Below the pieces are notes generated by a model that ran no database searches, was not told the DNA's origin, and was given only the letters and a program-made list of their open reading frames with translations. Below, one piece after another: positions 1 through 8,356 of a stretch of DNA of 64,000 nt. Source of the DNA: JAKLIX01 sp964605655 (GTDB taxonomy: Bacteria; Bacteroidota; Bacteroidia; Bacteroidales; CAIXZF01); the NCBI GenBank assembly GCA_964605655.1, contig CAZSDK010000002.1:124001-188000 (forward strand). Direction: 5' to 3'. Numbering within the stretch: the first letter of the stretch is position 1; every line of letters begins with the position of its first letter. The position numbers were made by a program, and so were the translations under genes.

Positions 1-1008
1 AACCTGCTGCATACAACGGATGGAGGACAAACATTCCTGGAAATTAACCCGACTTTCAACCCAAATACTCTTGTCACAGGTATTCATTTTTGGGACCAGA
101 ACAATGGACTAGCCTCTGGTTTTAGTAATTCATTGGGAATCATACGTTTTTATACCACGAGTGATGCCGGGTATACATGGCAAAGCTGGGATTCTTCATA
201 TATTTTAAACCAATATACAAGTAGTGAACACATTATAGAAAAATATATAATGCATGACAGTATTATAAAATGTATTTCTGCAAATGGAAGATTATTTACA
301 TCACACGATTGGGGGAAACACTGGTCCAGTAATTATACTCCCTTTTATATTAATTATTCTTTCGGTTATCAGATTGCATTCCAGCAAGATATGCTGCATG
401 GATTGGTTTGTGGAGATAATAACGCGCTTTATGAAACTTTCAATGGTGGAATTACTTGGAGCCAGGTATTTCCAGGTATATCTTCTTATTCAACTGTTGT
501 ATGGATACCTGGCACTGCAAATTCTTGTATCCGCTTTTCCGCTGAGCTAAATGGTGGCTGTTATTATAGTACCGATGGTGGTCATTCGTGGATTGAATTT
601 CCGGAATTGCATGGAAAACAGCTAACTGCATCGGCTTGGTGGGATAATCACACAGGTTGGATAGCTGAGTTTACAAAAGAACCCAATCCTCCTTCAACCG
701 GGATATTTAAATTTGACAGTATCTTTTCAACCACCACTAATATCCAGGAAGGTGAATCTTTTATGCTCTGGCCAAACCCTGTAACAAGTTTATTCAACTT
801 ATGGATATCTCCTCATGATGGATCTGGTTCTTTTAGCCTCTCAATTATTGATAATTTAGGAACAACCGTCTGGCATCGAATGATCACCTGTAAACAGAAT
901 CCTGAAAGTTTTAATCTGGGTGATGTCAGCAATGGGTGCTATTTCCTGGTGGTTAAAGACAATAAAGAGAGGCTCCTTGGAACTAAAAAGATTCTCGTGA
1001 TTAAATAA
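1..1008 (+). CDS. BNR-repeat secreted protein with T9SS type A tail (5' partial)
   Basis: The reading frame is open from base 1, so the gene starts upstream of the window; 335 residues are visible. Asp-box/BNR-like motifs recur (TTDGGQTF, TSDAGYTW, SHDWGKHW, TFNGGITW, STDGGHSW), which predicts a beta-propeller. The last ~80 residues look like a type A T9SS sorting domain: a WPNPVTSLFNLWI start and a short basic end (KKILVIK). Such proteins are exported across the outer membrane by T9SS and attached or released. No enzymatic residues can be assigned. It converges on mqnD with only 7 bp between the stop codons. The role of the propeller is unknown; sialidase activity is not supported. Confidence 0.85.
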   Translation, partial: NLLHTTDGGQTFLEINPTFNPNTLVTGIHFWDQNNGLASGFSNSLGIIRFYTTSDAGYTWQSWDSSYILNQYTSSEHIIEKYIMHDSIIKCISANGRLFTSHDWGKHWSSNYTPFYINYSFGYQIAFQQDMLHGLVCGDNNALYETFNGGITWSQVFPGISSYSTVVWIPGTANSCIRFSAELNGGCYYSTDGGHSWIEFPELHGKQLTASAWWDNHTGWIAEFTKEPNPPSTGIFKFDSIFSTTTNIQEGESFMLWPNPVTSLFNLWISPHDGSGSFSLSIIDNLGTTVWHRMITCKQNPESFNLGDVSNGCYFLVVKDNKERLLGTKKILVIK

Positions 1009-1015
1009 TTGAATT

Positions 1016-1858
1016 TTAAGAAATTACGATCTTCGACTGTTCCGGGACCCCATCGATAATCCCCAGTCGTTCTGCCTGCCTGAAAAATTCCAGTACCGCC
1101 TTGCGCCCTTCCCTGCCCAGCGTGAGGGTGAAAGCGTTCACATACAAGGCGATATGTTGCCGTATCACCTCGTCATCCATCTCCTGCGACAAGGACTTGA
1201 TGTACGCCCACACCGTGGCCGGGTTGGCATAGGAGAACTCCAGGCTTCTCCTGATCAGCTTGTTGATCTTCATGATGACATCGGATCCCAGGCTGCGCAA
1301 GGCCACGATGCCGCCCAGGGGTATGGGGCTGCCGGTACCCTCCTCCCACAGGCTGCCCAGGTCGGCGATCTTGTGGAGACCCTTCTTCTGGTAAGTGAAA
1401 CGGCTCTCATGGATCACCAGCCCCAGGTCGGCCTCCCCCTTCAACACCGCATCCTCAATGTCGGAAAATAGCATCACCTTCTTGTTCTTCATCCCCGGAA
1501 AGGCATAATCCAGCAGGAAGTTGGCCGTGGTATGCTCGCCCGGGATGGCCACGATGAGGGCGTCACGACGGTCCATATCCACCGGGCGGGCTGAAAGCAA
1601 CAACGGCCCTACGCCTCTGCCTAATGCCGCCCCTGAGTCGAGCATAACATAATGGTCCGTCAACCCCAGAAAAGCGTTGAAACTCACCTTGGTCACATCC
1701 AGGGCCGACTGCATGGCCATCTGGTTCAGCTTCTCCACATCGGCCACCGTCACCTCAAAACGGCAACCACAGGTGTCAATACGGTCATTGACAATAGATT
1801 CAAAGATGAAGGCATCATTGGGACAAGAAGAAAATCCAAGTCTGATGGTCTGGTTCAT
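1016..1858 (-). CDS. mqnD: 1,4-dihydroxy-6-naphthoate synthase MqnD
   Basis: This enzyme acts late in the futalosine route to menaquinone, converting cyclic dehypoxanthinylfutalosine to 1,4-dihydroxy-6-naphthoate. The 280-residue protein begins with the family signature LGFSSCPNDAFIFESIVN and has a periplasmic-binding-protein-like fold pattern; DVTKVSFNAF and GRGVGPLL are further family-type segments. Length is normal. The gene has its own TAnnTTTG box 27 bp upstream and lies 48 bp downstream of mqnB on the same strand. With mqnB and mqnE nearby, it shows that this organism makes menaquinone by the futalosine route; mqnA and mqnC are not in the window. Confidence 0.93.
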   Translation of the reverse strand: MNQTIRLGFSSCPNDAFIFESIVNDRIDTCGCRFEVTVADVEKLNQMAMQSALDVTKVSFNAFLGLTDHYVMLDSGAALGRGVGPLLLSARPVDMDRRDALIVAIPGEHTTANFLLDYAFPGMKNKKVMLFSDIEDAVLKGEADLGLVIHESRFTYQKKGLHKIADLGSLWEEGTGSPIPLGGIVALRSLGSDVIMKINKLIRRSLEFSYANPATVWAYIKSLSQEMDDEVIRQHIALYVNAFTLTLGREGRKAVLEFFRQAERLGIIDGVPEQSKIVIS

Positions 1859-1885
1859 GCTATTTTGAGGTTTTTATTTTGACTG

Positions 1886-1893
1886 CAAATATA
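1886..1893 (-). promoter_or_regulatory. -7 box (TATATTTG) for mqnD
   Basis: On the minus strand this reads TATATTTG, an exact match to the Bacteroidota -7 consensus TAnnTTTG, 27 bp upstream of the mqnD start. No clear -33 TTG element is seen. Confidence 0.55.
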
Positions 1894-1906
1894 GGCAGAA
1901 CCTCGT

Positions 1907-2563
1907 CTACCTGACTGTCCGGGCCACCGGCTCCCAGCCCAGCCAGAATTCATTCAGCTTCTCCAGGGCCAGGGGAAGGTTCCACCTGCTCCGGTCCCTG
2001 CGCTCCACCCTGTTGGAGACCGACCTGACCTGCAGGAAAGGGATGCCAGCCATGAGACACACATAAAAGAAGGCCCCGCCTTCCATGCTCTCCACGTCAG
2101 GTTCATGCCTCTCCACCACCTCTTTGATAGACGTCTCCCCGCCATGGGCGGTGTTCACCGTGATCCCCCGGGCCCGGGGCAGGGTCCGGGATCCGTAATC
2201 CGACAGGCTGCCGGGATTCAGCAGCTTTCTCCAGGTGTAAGGAAAGGTGTTACCTCCCAGCAAAGGGATCTCGAAGGCAGAGATAAAGTTCTCACCGTCT
2301 TCGGCACCAAAGTCAGACATCTCTTCTGAACTCACCTCCACCAGCGACCCCATGGGATACGCTTCGTTGAAGGAACCGGCAATGCCCAGCTGAAGGGCGA
2401 GGTCGGGCTTGTTCTGCTCCAGTTCCCGGGTGAGGGCATGCGCGGTGGCGAGGATGCCCGGACCGGTGACCAGGGTACGCACCCGGTGCCCCTCAGGAGC
2501 ATCCTTCCCCCTTAGAGCCGCCTGCATTTCCATGGCTGTCGCCGCGACCAGAAGAATTTCCAT
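1907..2563 (-). CDS. mqnB: Futalosine hydrolase MqnB
   Basis: A nucleoside phosphorylase-like hydrolase that removes the base from futalosine or aminofutalosine to give dehypoxanthinylfutalosine. The 218-residue protein has the family layout: MEILLVAATAMEM at the N-terminus, a GPGILATAHAL loop, LQLGIAGSF, and the VESMEGGAFFYVC segment in which the Glu of the MEGG motif contacts the ribose in related enzymes. It ends with the PFLQVRSVSNRVERRDRS region. It shares the strand with mqnD and is divergent from the MFS gene at 2651. Confidence 0.9.
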   Translation of the reverse strand: MEILLVAATAMEMQAALRGKDAPEGHRVRTLVTGPGILATAHALTRELEQNKPDLALQLGIAGSFNEAYPMGSLVEVSSEEMSDFGAEDGENFISAFEIPLLGGNTFPYTWRKLLNPGSLSDYGSRTLPRARGITVNTAHGGETSIKEVVERHEPDVESMEGGAFFYVCLMAGIPFLQVRSVSNRVERRDRSRWNLPLALEKLNEFWLGWEPVARTVR

Positions 2564-2570
2564 GACAAGG

Positions 2571-2639
2571 TTTGAAGATTCCTGGTAAAGATATTGAATA
2601 TACTTAGTAGCTTTGCCCCTTCATTTTGAAATCTTCAAA
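2571..2639. promoter_or_regulatory. Inverted repeat around the mqnB/MFS divergent promoter region
   Basis: TTTGAAGATT at 2571-2580 and AATCTTCAAA at 2630-2639 are perfect 10-bp inverted copies. The right copy is also half of a local palindrome, TTTGAA-ATC-TTCAAA, at 2625-2639, 11 bp before the MFS start codon. This looks like an operator, but no regulator gene is adjacent. Confidence 0.4.
2608..2615 (+). promoter_or_regulatory. -7 box (TAGCTTTG) for the MFS gene
   Basis: An exact TAnnTTTG match 35 bp upstream of the start codon at 2651. It lies between the two arms of the inverted repeat. Confidence 0.5.
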
Positions 2640-2650
2640 TCTTCATAACC

Positions 2651-4069
2651 ATGAATCAAAAAGTCTCCACCCTCCTTTCCGACAACAAGACGATCCGCTG
2701 GACCGCTTTGTTCCTGGTCTCCATGACCATGCTGGCAGCCTACTACTTTGTCGACATGATCGCTCCCCTGCAGTCGCTGCTGGAAGTCAACTATAAGTGG
2801 ACACCCAGTAACTACGGTTTCTTTTCCGGGTCCGAGTATATGCTCAATGTTTTGGGTTTCCTGATCTTGTCCGGCATCATCCTCGACAAGATGGGGATAC
2901 GTTTCACGGGGCTCACCGCGGCCATCGTGATGTTTGCGGGCGGACTGATCAAGATGTATGGTTTAACGGAGTATTTCAGCAATGGCGGTTTCGGATATGC
3001 TTTCTTCAGCTCGTTCTGGACCTCGATGCCGGCTTCTGCCAAGGTGGCTGCCCTGGGTTACGGTATGTTCGGTATCGGTGTGGAGATGGCAGGGATCACC
3101 ACCTCGAAGACGGTCGTCAAATGGTTCAGGGGCAAGGAACTGGCCCTGGCCATGGGGATGCAGCTGGCCACCGCCCGTCTGGGTGCCTCTGTGGCTTTCT
3201 TCTTCTCGTCGCTGCTCGCCGGCGTCCATGATGTAGACGGAAAAGTGCAGGGTAACGTACTGGCACCCATCTATTTCGGACTGGCCCTCCTCTGTATCGG
3301 ACTCATCACCTTCCTGATCTATACCTTCTTCGACACCAAACTCGACAAACAAAAAGGAGAGAAATACGACACCTCCGATCCGACGGAAGAGTTCCATGTG
3401 AAAGACCTGGCCAAGATCATCACGAACAAGGGTTTTTTACTGATAGCCCTGCTGTGCGTGCTTTTCTATTCCGGTGTTTTCCCCTTCCTCAAGTATGCGG
3501 TGAACATGATGCAGAACAAGCTGGGTGTTTCCTCCACGGTGGGTGGCTACATCTCAGGACTTCTTCCCGTGGGTACCATCATCCTCACCCCGATCTTTGG
3601 TAACTTCCTGGATAACAAAGGAAAAGGAGCCTCTATCATGATTCTAGGTGCGGCTCTGCTGACCATTGCCCATCTCACCTTTGCCCTCGTCCCACTCAAC
3701 ATGGTGATCGCGGTGATAGCGGTGATGGTGCTCGGTGTGGCGTTCTCCCTGGTACCTGCCTCCATGTGGCCCTCGGTGCCTAAGATCGTGGAAGAAAGAT
3801 ATCTCGGGTCCGCGTATGCTCTGGTTTTCTGGATACAGAACATAGGACTGATGTTCTTCCCCTGGCTGATCGGCAAGGTGCTCGAAGCCGTGAACCCGGG
3901 TGTCACCGACAGGATCATGGCCGGGGACACCACCGCGCTGTACGACTATACCATCCCGATGCTGGTATTTGCGGGGCTGGGTGTTTGCGCCATCTTCCTG
4001 GCATTCCTGCTTCGCAGGGAAGATCGTATCAAGAATTACGGATTGGAAGCCCCAAACAAACAGAAGTAG
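2651..4069 (+). CDS. Major facilitator superfamily transporter
   Basis: A 472-residue polytopic inner-membrane protein with about 12 hydrophobic segments and MFS features: a LDKMGIRFTG segment in the loop after TM2, and a long cytoplasmic loop near residues 232-262 (DTKLDKQKGEKYDTSDPTEE) separating the two halves. The second half has GNFLDNKGKGAS as the counterpart of the first-half signature loop. The substrate cannot be read from the sequence. The neighbouring operator-like palindrome suggests regulated expression. Confidence 0.85.
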   Translation: MNQKVSTLLSDNKTIRWTALFLVSMTMLAAYYFVDMIAPLQSLLEVNYKWTPSNYGFFSGSEYMLNVLGFLILSGIILDKMGIRFTGLTAAIVMFAGGLIKMYGLTEYFSNGGFGYAFFSSFWTSMPASAKVAALGYGMFGIGVEMAGITTSKTVVKWFRGKELALAMGMQLATARLGASVAFFFSSLLAGVHDVDGKVQGNVLAPIYFGLALLCIGLITFLIYTFFDTKLDKQKGEKYDTSDPTEEFHVKDLAKIITNKGFLLIALLCVLFYSGVFPFLKYAVNMMQNKLGVSSTVGGYISGLLPVGTIILTPIFGNFLDNKGKGASIMILGAALLTIAHLTFALVPLNMVIAVIAVMVLGVAFSLVPASMWPSVPKIVEERYLGSAYALVFWIQNIGLMFFPWLIGKVLEAVNPGVTDRIMAGDTTALYDYTIPMLVFAGLGVCAIFLAFLLRREDRIKNYGLEAPNKQK

Positions 4070-4110
4070 AATTGATAATTGATAGTTGATAATTGATAAT
4101 TGATAGTTAA
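4070..4110. repeat. Short tandem TTGATAA/TTGATAG repeat
   Basis: Units of about 7-8 bases (TTGATAAT, TTGATAGT) repeat directly after the MFS stop codon. Confidence 0.7.
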
Positions 4111-4146
4111 ATTGCTGATTATTAACGATATACTGCTATCATACCT

Positions 4147-4186
4147 ACTGCCCACTGCTGACTGCTGACTGCCGACTGCTAACTGG
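4147..4186. repeat. Degenerate CTGCTGACTGC tandem repeat, copy 1
   Basis: Heptamer-like units (CTGACTG, CCGACTG, CTAACTG) repeat in tandem. A second run of the same family lies at 4351-4396. Confidence 0.7.
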
Positions 4187-4218
4187 AATCATCCCGAATT
4201 ATCGAAATCTGTTTTTTT

Positions 4219-4276
4219 TAACCGCGGAGACGCAGTGACGCAGAGGTTCCTTCTCTGTGCCTCTCCTCTGCGGTAT
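4219..4276. repeat. Imperfect inverted repeat (ACCGCGGAGACGCAG type)
   Basis: The left arm begins AACCGCGGAGACGCAG and the right arm ends CCTCTGCGGTA, giving an imperfect stem-loop. I recall similar 'gcagagacgcagag' palindromic elements between genes in many genomes. The element is non-coding. Confidence 0.55.
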
Positions 4277-4350
4277 AAAGAAAATGGTTTGATGTACGAG
4301 ATTAGAATGTCAAATTACGAACCTTGAAATCAGAGGTCAGAAGGGACCAA

Positions 4351-4396
4351 CTGCTGACTGCTGACTGCCGACTGCTGACTGCGATACTGCCAACTG
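4351..4396. repeat. Degenerate CTGCTGACTGC tandem repeat, copy 2
   Basis: Same repeat family as 4147-4186, ending 22 bp before the promoter box of the C10 peptidase gene. Confidence 0.7.
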
Positions 4397-4418
4397 AAAA
4401 AGGTATTGATTTTCTCTT

Positions 4419-4426
4419 TATCTTTG
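4419..4426 (+). promoter_or_regulatory. -7 box (TATCTTTG) for the C10 peptidase gene
   Basis: An exact TAnnTTTG match, 30 bp upstream of the ATG at 4457. Confidence 0.5.
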
Positions 4427-4456
4427 CCCCCGGTTTAACCCGTTAATTTCCCCTTC

Positions 4457-6337
4457 ATGAAGAGATATATTGTCCTTGCGGCCTTGTCGCTGTTTGTTTT
4501 TGCATTGTCAGCCGCTCCGGTATCCCGAAAAAAAGCAGAAAAGGTAGCTGTCAACCTGTATTTCGAAAGAGCTTCCCTAAACCATCCCATGCAGAGAAGC
4601 GATATCCGTGTCACGGAATATTTCCCGCTCTCCCTCGACAACACCATCCTGATCCATGGTTTCCAGATCAACCATAACCAGGGATTTGTCCTGGTGGCTG
4701 CCGACGACGCCAGCATCCCCGTCCTTGGATATTCTCCGGAAGGAAGATTCAACAGCCAGGATATGCCGGAAAATGTTGCCTCCTGGATCCGGGGTTACAT
4801 GGAGCAGCTTCAACAGATACGGGAAGAACAATTTCCTGCCGATGCAGAAAACACCGCACTCTGGGATAGATACTCCTCCTCCATGTTCACGCCTTCCAAA
4901 GACATCACGGGCGTTTCTCCCCTTCTCACTACCAACTGGGACCAGGGCTGCTATTACAATTCCCAGTGCCCCGTTGCTTCCGGAGGTGACTGTAACCGTG
5001 TTTGGGTGGGTTGCGTGGCCACTGCCATGGGGATGATCATGAAATACCATAACTACCCGCCCATGGGTATCGGTTCTCATTCTTATACCCATCCCACCTA
5101 TGGTGCCCAGACCGCCAATTTCGGCAGCACCACCTATAACTGGAACGGGATGCCCAATCAGCTGTTCAGCAACAACACCGCTGTGTCCACCCTCCTGTAT
5201 CATTGCGGTGTCAGCGTGGAGATGAACTACGGAGTCTCCGGCTCGGGAGCCTACACCAATGATGCCCGCGACGCCCTGGTCGAATATTTTAACTATGATA
5301 CCAACACTCTGTACGGCGAAAGGATGTGGTACTCTCCTTCCAACTGGGAAGGGATGATGCGCTCCGACCTCGACGGCCACCGCCCCGTACTCTATGCCGG
5401 ACAAGATCCTTCTTATGGCCATGCCTTCGTCTGCGACGGATACCAGGGGACCAACTACTTCCATTTCAACTGGGGATGGAGCGGCTGGAACAATGGTTAC
5501 TTCTACATCAGCAACCTGAATTCAGGCAACGGGACCTTCAACAACGCACAAAAAGCCGTCTTCCATATCGCCCCCGCACCGGCCCCCACCGCTAACTTCA
5601 CCGCCGTGAACACCAACCATTGTGGCGTCGACAGCGTGCAGTTCACCGATGCCAGCACCGGTAATCCCACCTCCTGGGTATGGCAGTTTCCCGGAGGAAA
5701 TCCTTCGAGCTCCAACCTGCAGAACCCCTTAGTATCCTATTCCACCAACGGGACCTATAATGTGACCCTCACCGTCACCAACAGCTACTCCAGCCATACC
5801 ACCATCAAGTATTCCTTTGTGAATGCCCACCCCCTCCCATTGCCCCTCTTCCCTCACGATACCACCATCTGCTGCAACAACACCATCACCCTCAATGCCG
5901 GCAACCCAGGCTCCACCTACCTCTGGTCGACAGGAGCCACCACACAGACCATACAGGTCGATACCACGGGAATTGGCATCGGCAGCACCAAGATCAAGGT
6001 CGACATCCTCACCCAGAACAGCTGCTTCCACCAGGATTCCATCCTGATAACCTTTGCTGCCTGTACCGGCATCGAAGAAAACAACGTCGCCCTTTTCAAC
6101 TGTTATCCCAACCCCAGCACCGGAAATGTAATACTGCAACACCACCTGGATGCTTCCCTGCCTGCCACAGTCACCGTATACGATGCACAGGGAAGCAAGA
6201 GCCTGGAACTGCCTCTGGCAGACCTTCGGTCACAGGAGATTATGCTGGACCTTAACAGCCTCAGGAACGGACTGTATTTTATCTGCCTGACTCAAGACGG
6301 AAAGGTATCTGCCGCCAAGCTGCTGCTTCTGCGATAA
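4457..6337 (+). CDS. C10 (streptopain-like) cysteine peptidase, PKD domain, T9SS type A tail
   Basis: A secreted cysteine endopeptidase. Layout of the 626 residues: signal peptide 1-19; a Spi-type inhibitory propeptide at roughly 20-150 (SRKKAEKVAVN, FVLVAADD); a C10 catalytic domain with Cys186 in VGCVATAMG, His322 in YGHAFVCDGY and the Trp-rich NWGWSGWNNGYF strand; a PKD domain from about 376 (WVWQFPGG); and a type A sorting domain from about 552 (YPNPSTG). The same family includes streptopain and Prevotella interpain. It is the first of three consecutive same-strand peptidase genes and has its own promoter box. It is probably made as a zymogen and processed outside the cell. Confidence 0.93.
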   Translation: MKRYIVLAALSLFVFALSAAPVSRKKAEKVAVNLYFERASLNHPMQRSDIRVTEYFPLSLDNTILIHGFQINHNQGFVLVAADDASIPVLGYSPEGRFNSQDMPENVASWIRGYMEQLQQIREEQFPADAENTALWDRYSSSMFTPSKDITGVSPLLTTNWDQGCYYNSQCPVASGGDCNRVWVGCVATAMGMIMKYHNYPPMGIGSHSYTHPTYGAQTANFGSTTYNWNGMPNQLFSNNTAVSTLLYHCGVSVEMNYGVSGSGAYTNDARDALVEYFNYDTNTLYGERMWYSPSNWEGMMRSDLDGHRPVLYAGQDPSYGHAFVCDGYQGTNYFHFNWGWSGWNNGYFYISNLNSGNGTFNNAQKAVFHIAPAPAPTANFTAVNTNHCGVDSVQFTDASTGNPTSWVWQFPGGNPSSSNLQNPLVSYSTNGTYNVTLTVTNSYSSHTTIKYSFVNAHPLPLPLFPHDTTICCNNTITLNAGNPGSTYLWSTGATTQTIQVDTTGIGIGSTKIKVDILTQNSCFHQDSILITFAACTGIEENNVALFNCYPNPSTGNVILQHHLDASLPATVTVYDAQGSKSLELPLADLRSQEIMLDLNSLRNGLYFICLTQDGKVSAAKLLLLR

Positions 6338-6386
6338 TGACGGCTGTGGCAGCTCCTCAGGGAAGCTACCCGGCTCTTTTTATTTG

Positions 6387-6394
6387 TAACTTTG
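6387..6394 (+). promoter_or_regulatory. -7 box (TAACTTTG) next to the S1 peptidase start
   Basis: An exact TAnnTTTG match only 4 bp before the ATG at 6399. If used, transcription would start at or just after the start codon, giving a leaderless mRNA or a downstream start. Confidence 0.4.
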
Positions 6395-6398
6395 CGGG

Positions 6399-8321
6399 AT
6401 GAATTCACCCGTCCGCTGGTCCTTCCTTTTTATTACAACCCTGCTTGCCCTCTTTTCTTTAAGCAACCCGGAGACCGTATTGGCTCAGCTCAGCCAGGGC
6501 GGAACCCCGGCCTCTTTTACCTATCTTTCTGACAAACAAGAAATTCCTCTCCTTACTCTGACGCCTCCGGTCCTGTCTGTCCTCTACCGGGAAGACTCTA
6601 TCGCTGCCTGGGAAGGGAAACCTTACCGTTATGCCGTCAACCTTGCCTCCCATACGGATGTTATAAAAGAGGGTGCCTGGGAAGTCCTCCCCGGCGGGAA
6701 CGCGCTCTGCCGTCTGCGGCTAAAGGCGGAAGGGGCCCTGGCCCTGGCCTGCAGTTTTGACCGCTTTTATCTTCCTCCGGGAGGGCGTCTGTTCATATAT
6801 ACCCCTGATCAACAACAACTTATTGGTGCCTTCACCGAGGCCAACAACCAGGATGACCTGCTTTTTGCCACCGAGTTGATGCAGGGAGATCAGATCATTA
6901 TAGAATATGAACAATCGGCAGGGTCGGAGGAGACTCCGGAGCTTCATCTTTCGGGACTTGCCTATGCCTACCGGGGTGTCTCCTTCCCCGGGAAACTGCC
7001 TGAGAGCGGCTTTGGCACCTCCGGCAGCTGCGAGGTGAATGTGAACTGTTCCGAAGGACAAGACTGGCTGAAGCACAAGCGGTCGGTGGTCCGGATCAGC
7101 ATCAAGGCCGGAGGCGACTATTTCTGGTGTTCCGGAACCCTCCTGAACAACACCTTACAGAACTATAAACCTTACGTTCTCACGGCAGACCATTGCGGGG
7201 CTTACTCTTCCACGGCAGACCTTTCACAGTGGCTCTTTTATTTTGTGTATGAAGGTCCCGACTGTGATGACCCGGCAGCAGAACCTGCCTGGAAGACCCT
7301 CACCGGCGCCAAAAAGAAAGCCTCCACCGGTAGTGACGGCTCCGTGATCCTTGAATCAGACCTCTATCTTGTGCTGCTGAACAATATGATACCCGGCAGC
7401 TACTACCCCTATTACTGCGGTTGGGACCGGCAGGATTTGGTCAGCAACGCAGGAGTCTGCATCCACCATCCCCAGGGCGACATTAAAAAGATCTCGACCT
7501 ATAACACCCCAACGTACTCCTACAGCTGGAGCGGCACACCCAACTCCCACTGGGGAGTCAAATGGTCGGCCACGATCAATGGTCACGGGGTCACCGAACC
7601 AGGCTCCTCCGGATCGGCCCTGCTGAACGCACAGGGAAAGGTCATCGGGCAGCTCAGTGGCGGAGGCTCCTCCTGTCAGAACCTCACCCTTCCCGACTTC
7701 TATGGAAAGTTCTCCTATTCCTGGGATGCCCATGGCGGCGACTCCACAAAGAGCCTGAAACACTGGCTGGACCCGGGCAACACAGGGGCTTTCTCACTGG
7801 ACGGCACCGGACCCTCCACACCCTGGGTGGAAGCCGCGTTCACCGTAGATGAAGACACCATCATCACCGGCACCTCCATCAACTTCACCGATCTCTCCAG
7901 CGGGAACCCCACTTCCTGGAACTGGACCTTTGACGGGGCTTCTCCTTCTTCCTCAACCCAACAACACCCGGCCTCCATCACCTACAGCCGGAGCGGAAAA
8001 TTCAACGTACTTCTCCAGGTATCCAACAACAGCTCTACCGACACCATGCTCCGCAAACGTTATATCACCGTGATTCCCAATATCTTCCCGAACCCATTCT
8101 CCGACAAGCTTACCCTGGACCTGGGCACTGAATCTTCAGCCACCCCGGAACTCAAGGTCTATAACCTGCTGGGACAAGAGGTGGAATTCCTGGTCTCCGA
8201 ACTCGAACCGGGAACCCGCTATGCCATTCATGTCAAAAACCAGCGTTCAGGGATGTATTATCTCGAAGTGAAAACTTCCGGGTTGGAATACCGTAAAAAA
8301 GTCATTTACGTTCATCATTAA
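6399..8321 (+). CDS. Trypsin-like (S1, lysyl-endopeptidase type) serine protease, PKD domain, T9SS type A tail
   Basis: A secreted serine protease of 640 residues: signal peptide at about 1-30, an N-terminal pro-region to about residue 205, a chymotrypsin-fold catalytic domain, a PKD domain at about 480-560 (WNWTFDGASPSSS) and a type A sorting domain (IFPNPFSDKLTLDL) at the end. The catalytic triad is readable: His265 in LTADHC, Asp321 in ESDLYLVLL and Ser404 in PGSSGSALL. The ELHLSGLAYAYRG pro-region and several Cys pairs resemble Lysobacter lysyl endopeptidase. Cleavage specificity is not proven. It follows the C10 gene after 61 bp. Confidence 0.9.
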   Translation: MNSPVRWSFLFITTLLALFSLSNPETVLAQLSQGGTPASFTYLSDKQEIPLLTLTPPVLSVLYREDSIAAWEGKPYRYAVNLASHTDVIKEGAWEVLPGGNALCRLRLKAEGALALACSFDRFYLPPGGRLFIYTPDQQQLIGAFTEANNQDDLLFATELMQGDQIIIEYEQSAGSEETPELHLSGLAYAYRGVSFPGKLPESGFGTSGSCEVNVNCSEGQDWLKHKRSVVRISIKAGGDYFWCSGTLLNNTLQNYKPYVLTADHCGAYSSTADLSQWLFYFVYEGPDCDDPAAEPAWKTLTGAKKKASTGSDGSVILESDLYLVLLNNMIPGSYYPYYCGWDRQDLVSNAGVCIHHPQGDIKKISTYNTPTYSYSWSGTPNSHWGVKWSATINGHGVTEPGSSGSALLNAQGKVIGQLSGGGSSCQNLTLPDFYGKFSYSWDAHGGDSTKSLKHWLDPGNTGAFSLDGTGPSTPWVEAAFTVDEDTIITGTSINFTDLSSGNPTSWNWTFDGASPSSSTQQHPASITYSRSGKFNVLLQVSNNSSTDTMLRKRYITVIPNIFPNPFSDKLTLDLGTESSATPELKVYNLLGQEVEFLVSELEPGTRYAIHVKNQRSGMYYLEVKTSGLEYRKKVIYVHH

Positions 8322-8356
8322 TTCAACGTCCATTACATCTTAAACATACAGAACCC

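Noticed and set aside
4147..4396. Possible CRISPR array in the CTGCTGACTGC repeats
   Set aside because: Units are only 7-11 bases, directly adjoining and degenerate, with no spacers of regular length and no cas genes.
4577..5464. 295-residue minus-strand open frame inside the C10 peptidase gene
   Set aside because: It lies wholly antisense to a gene with clear catalytic motifs, and has no domain, signal peptide or sensible composition of its own.
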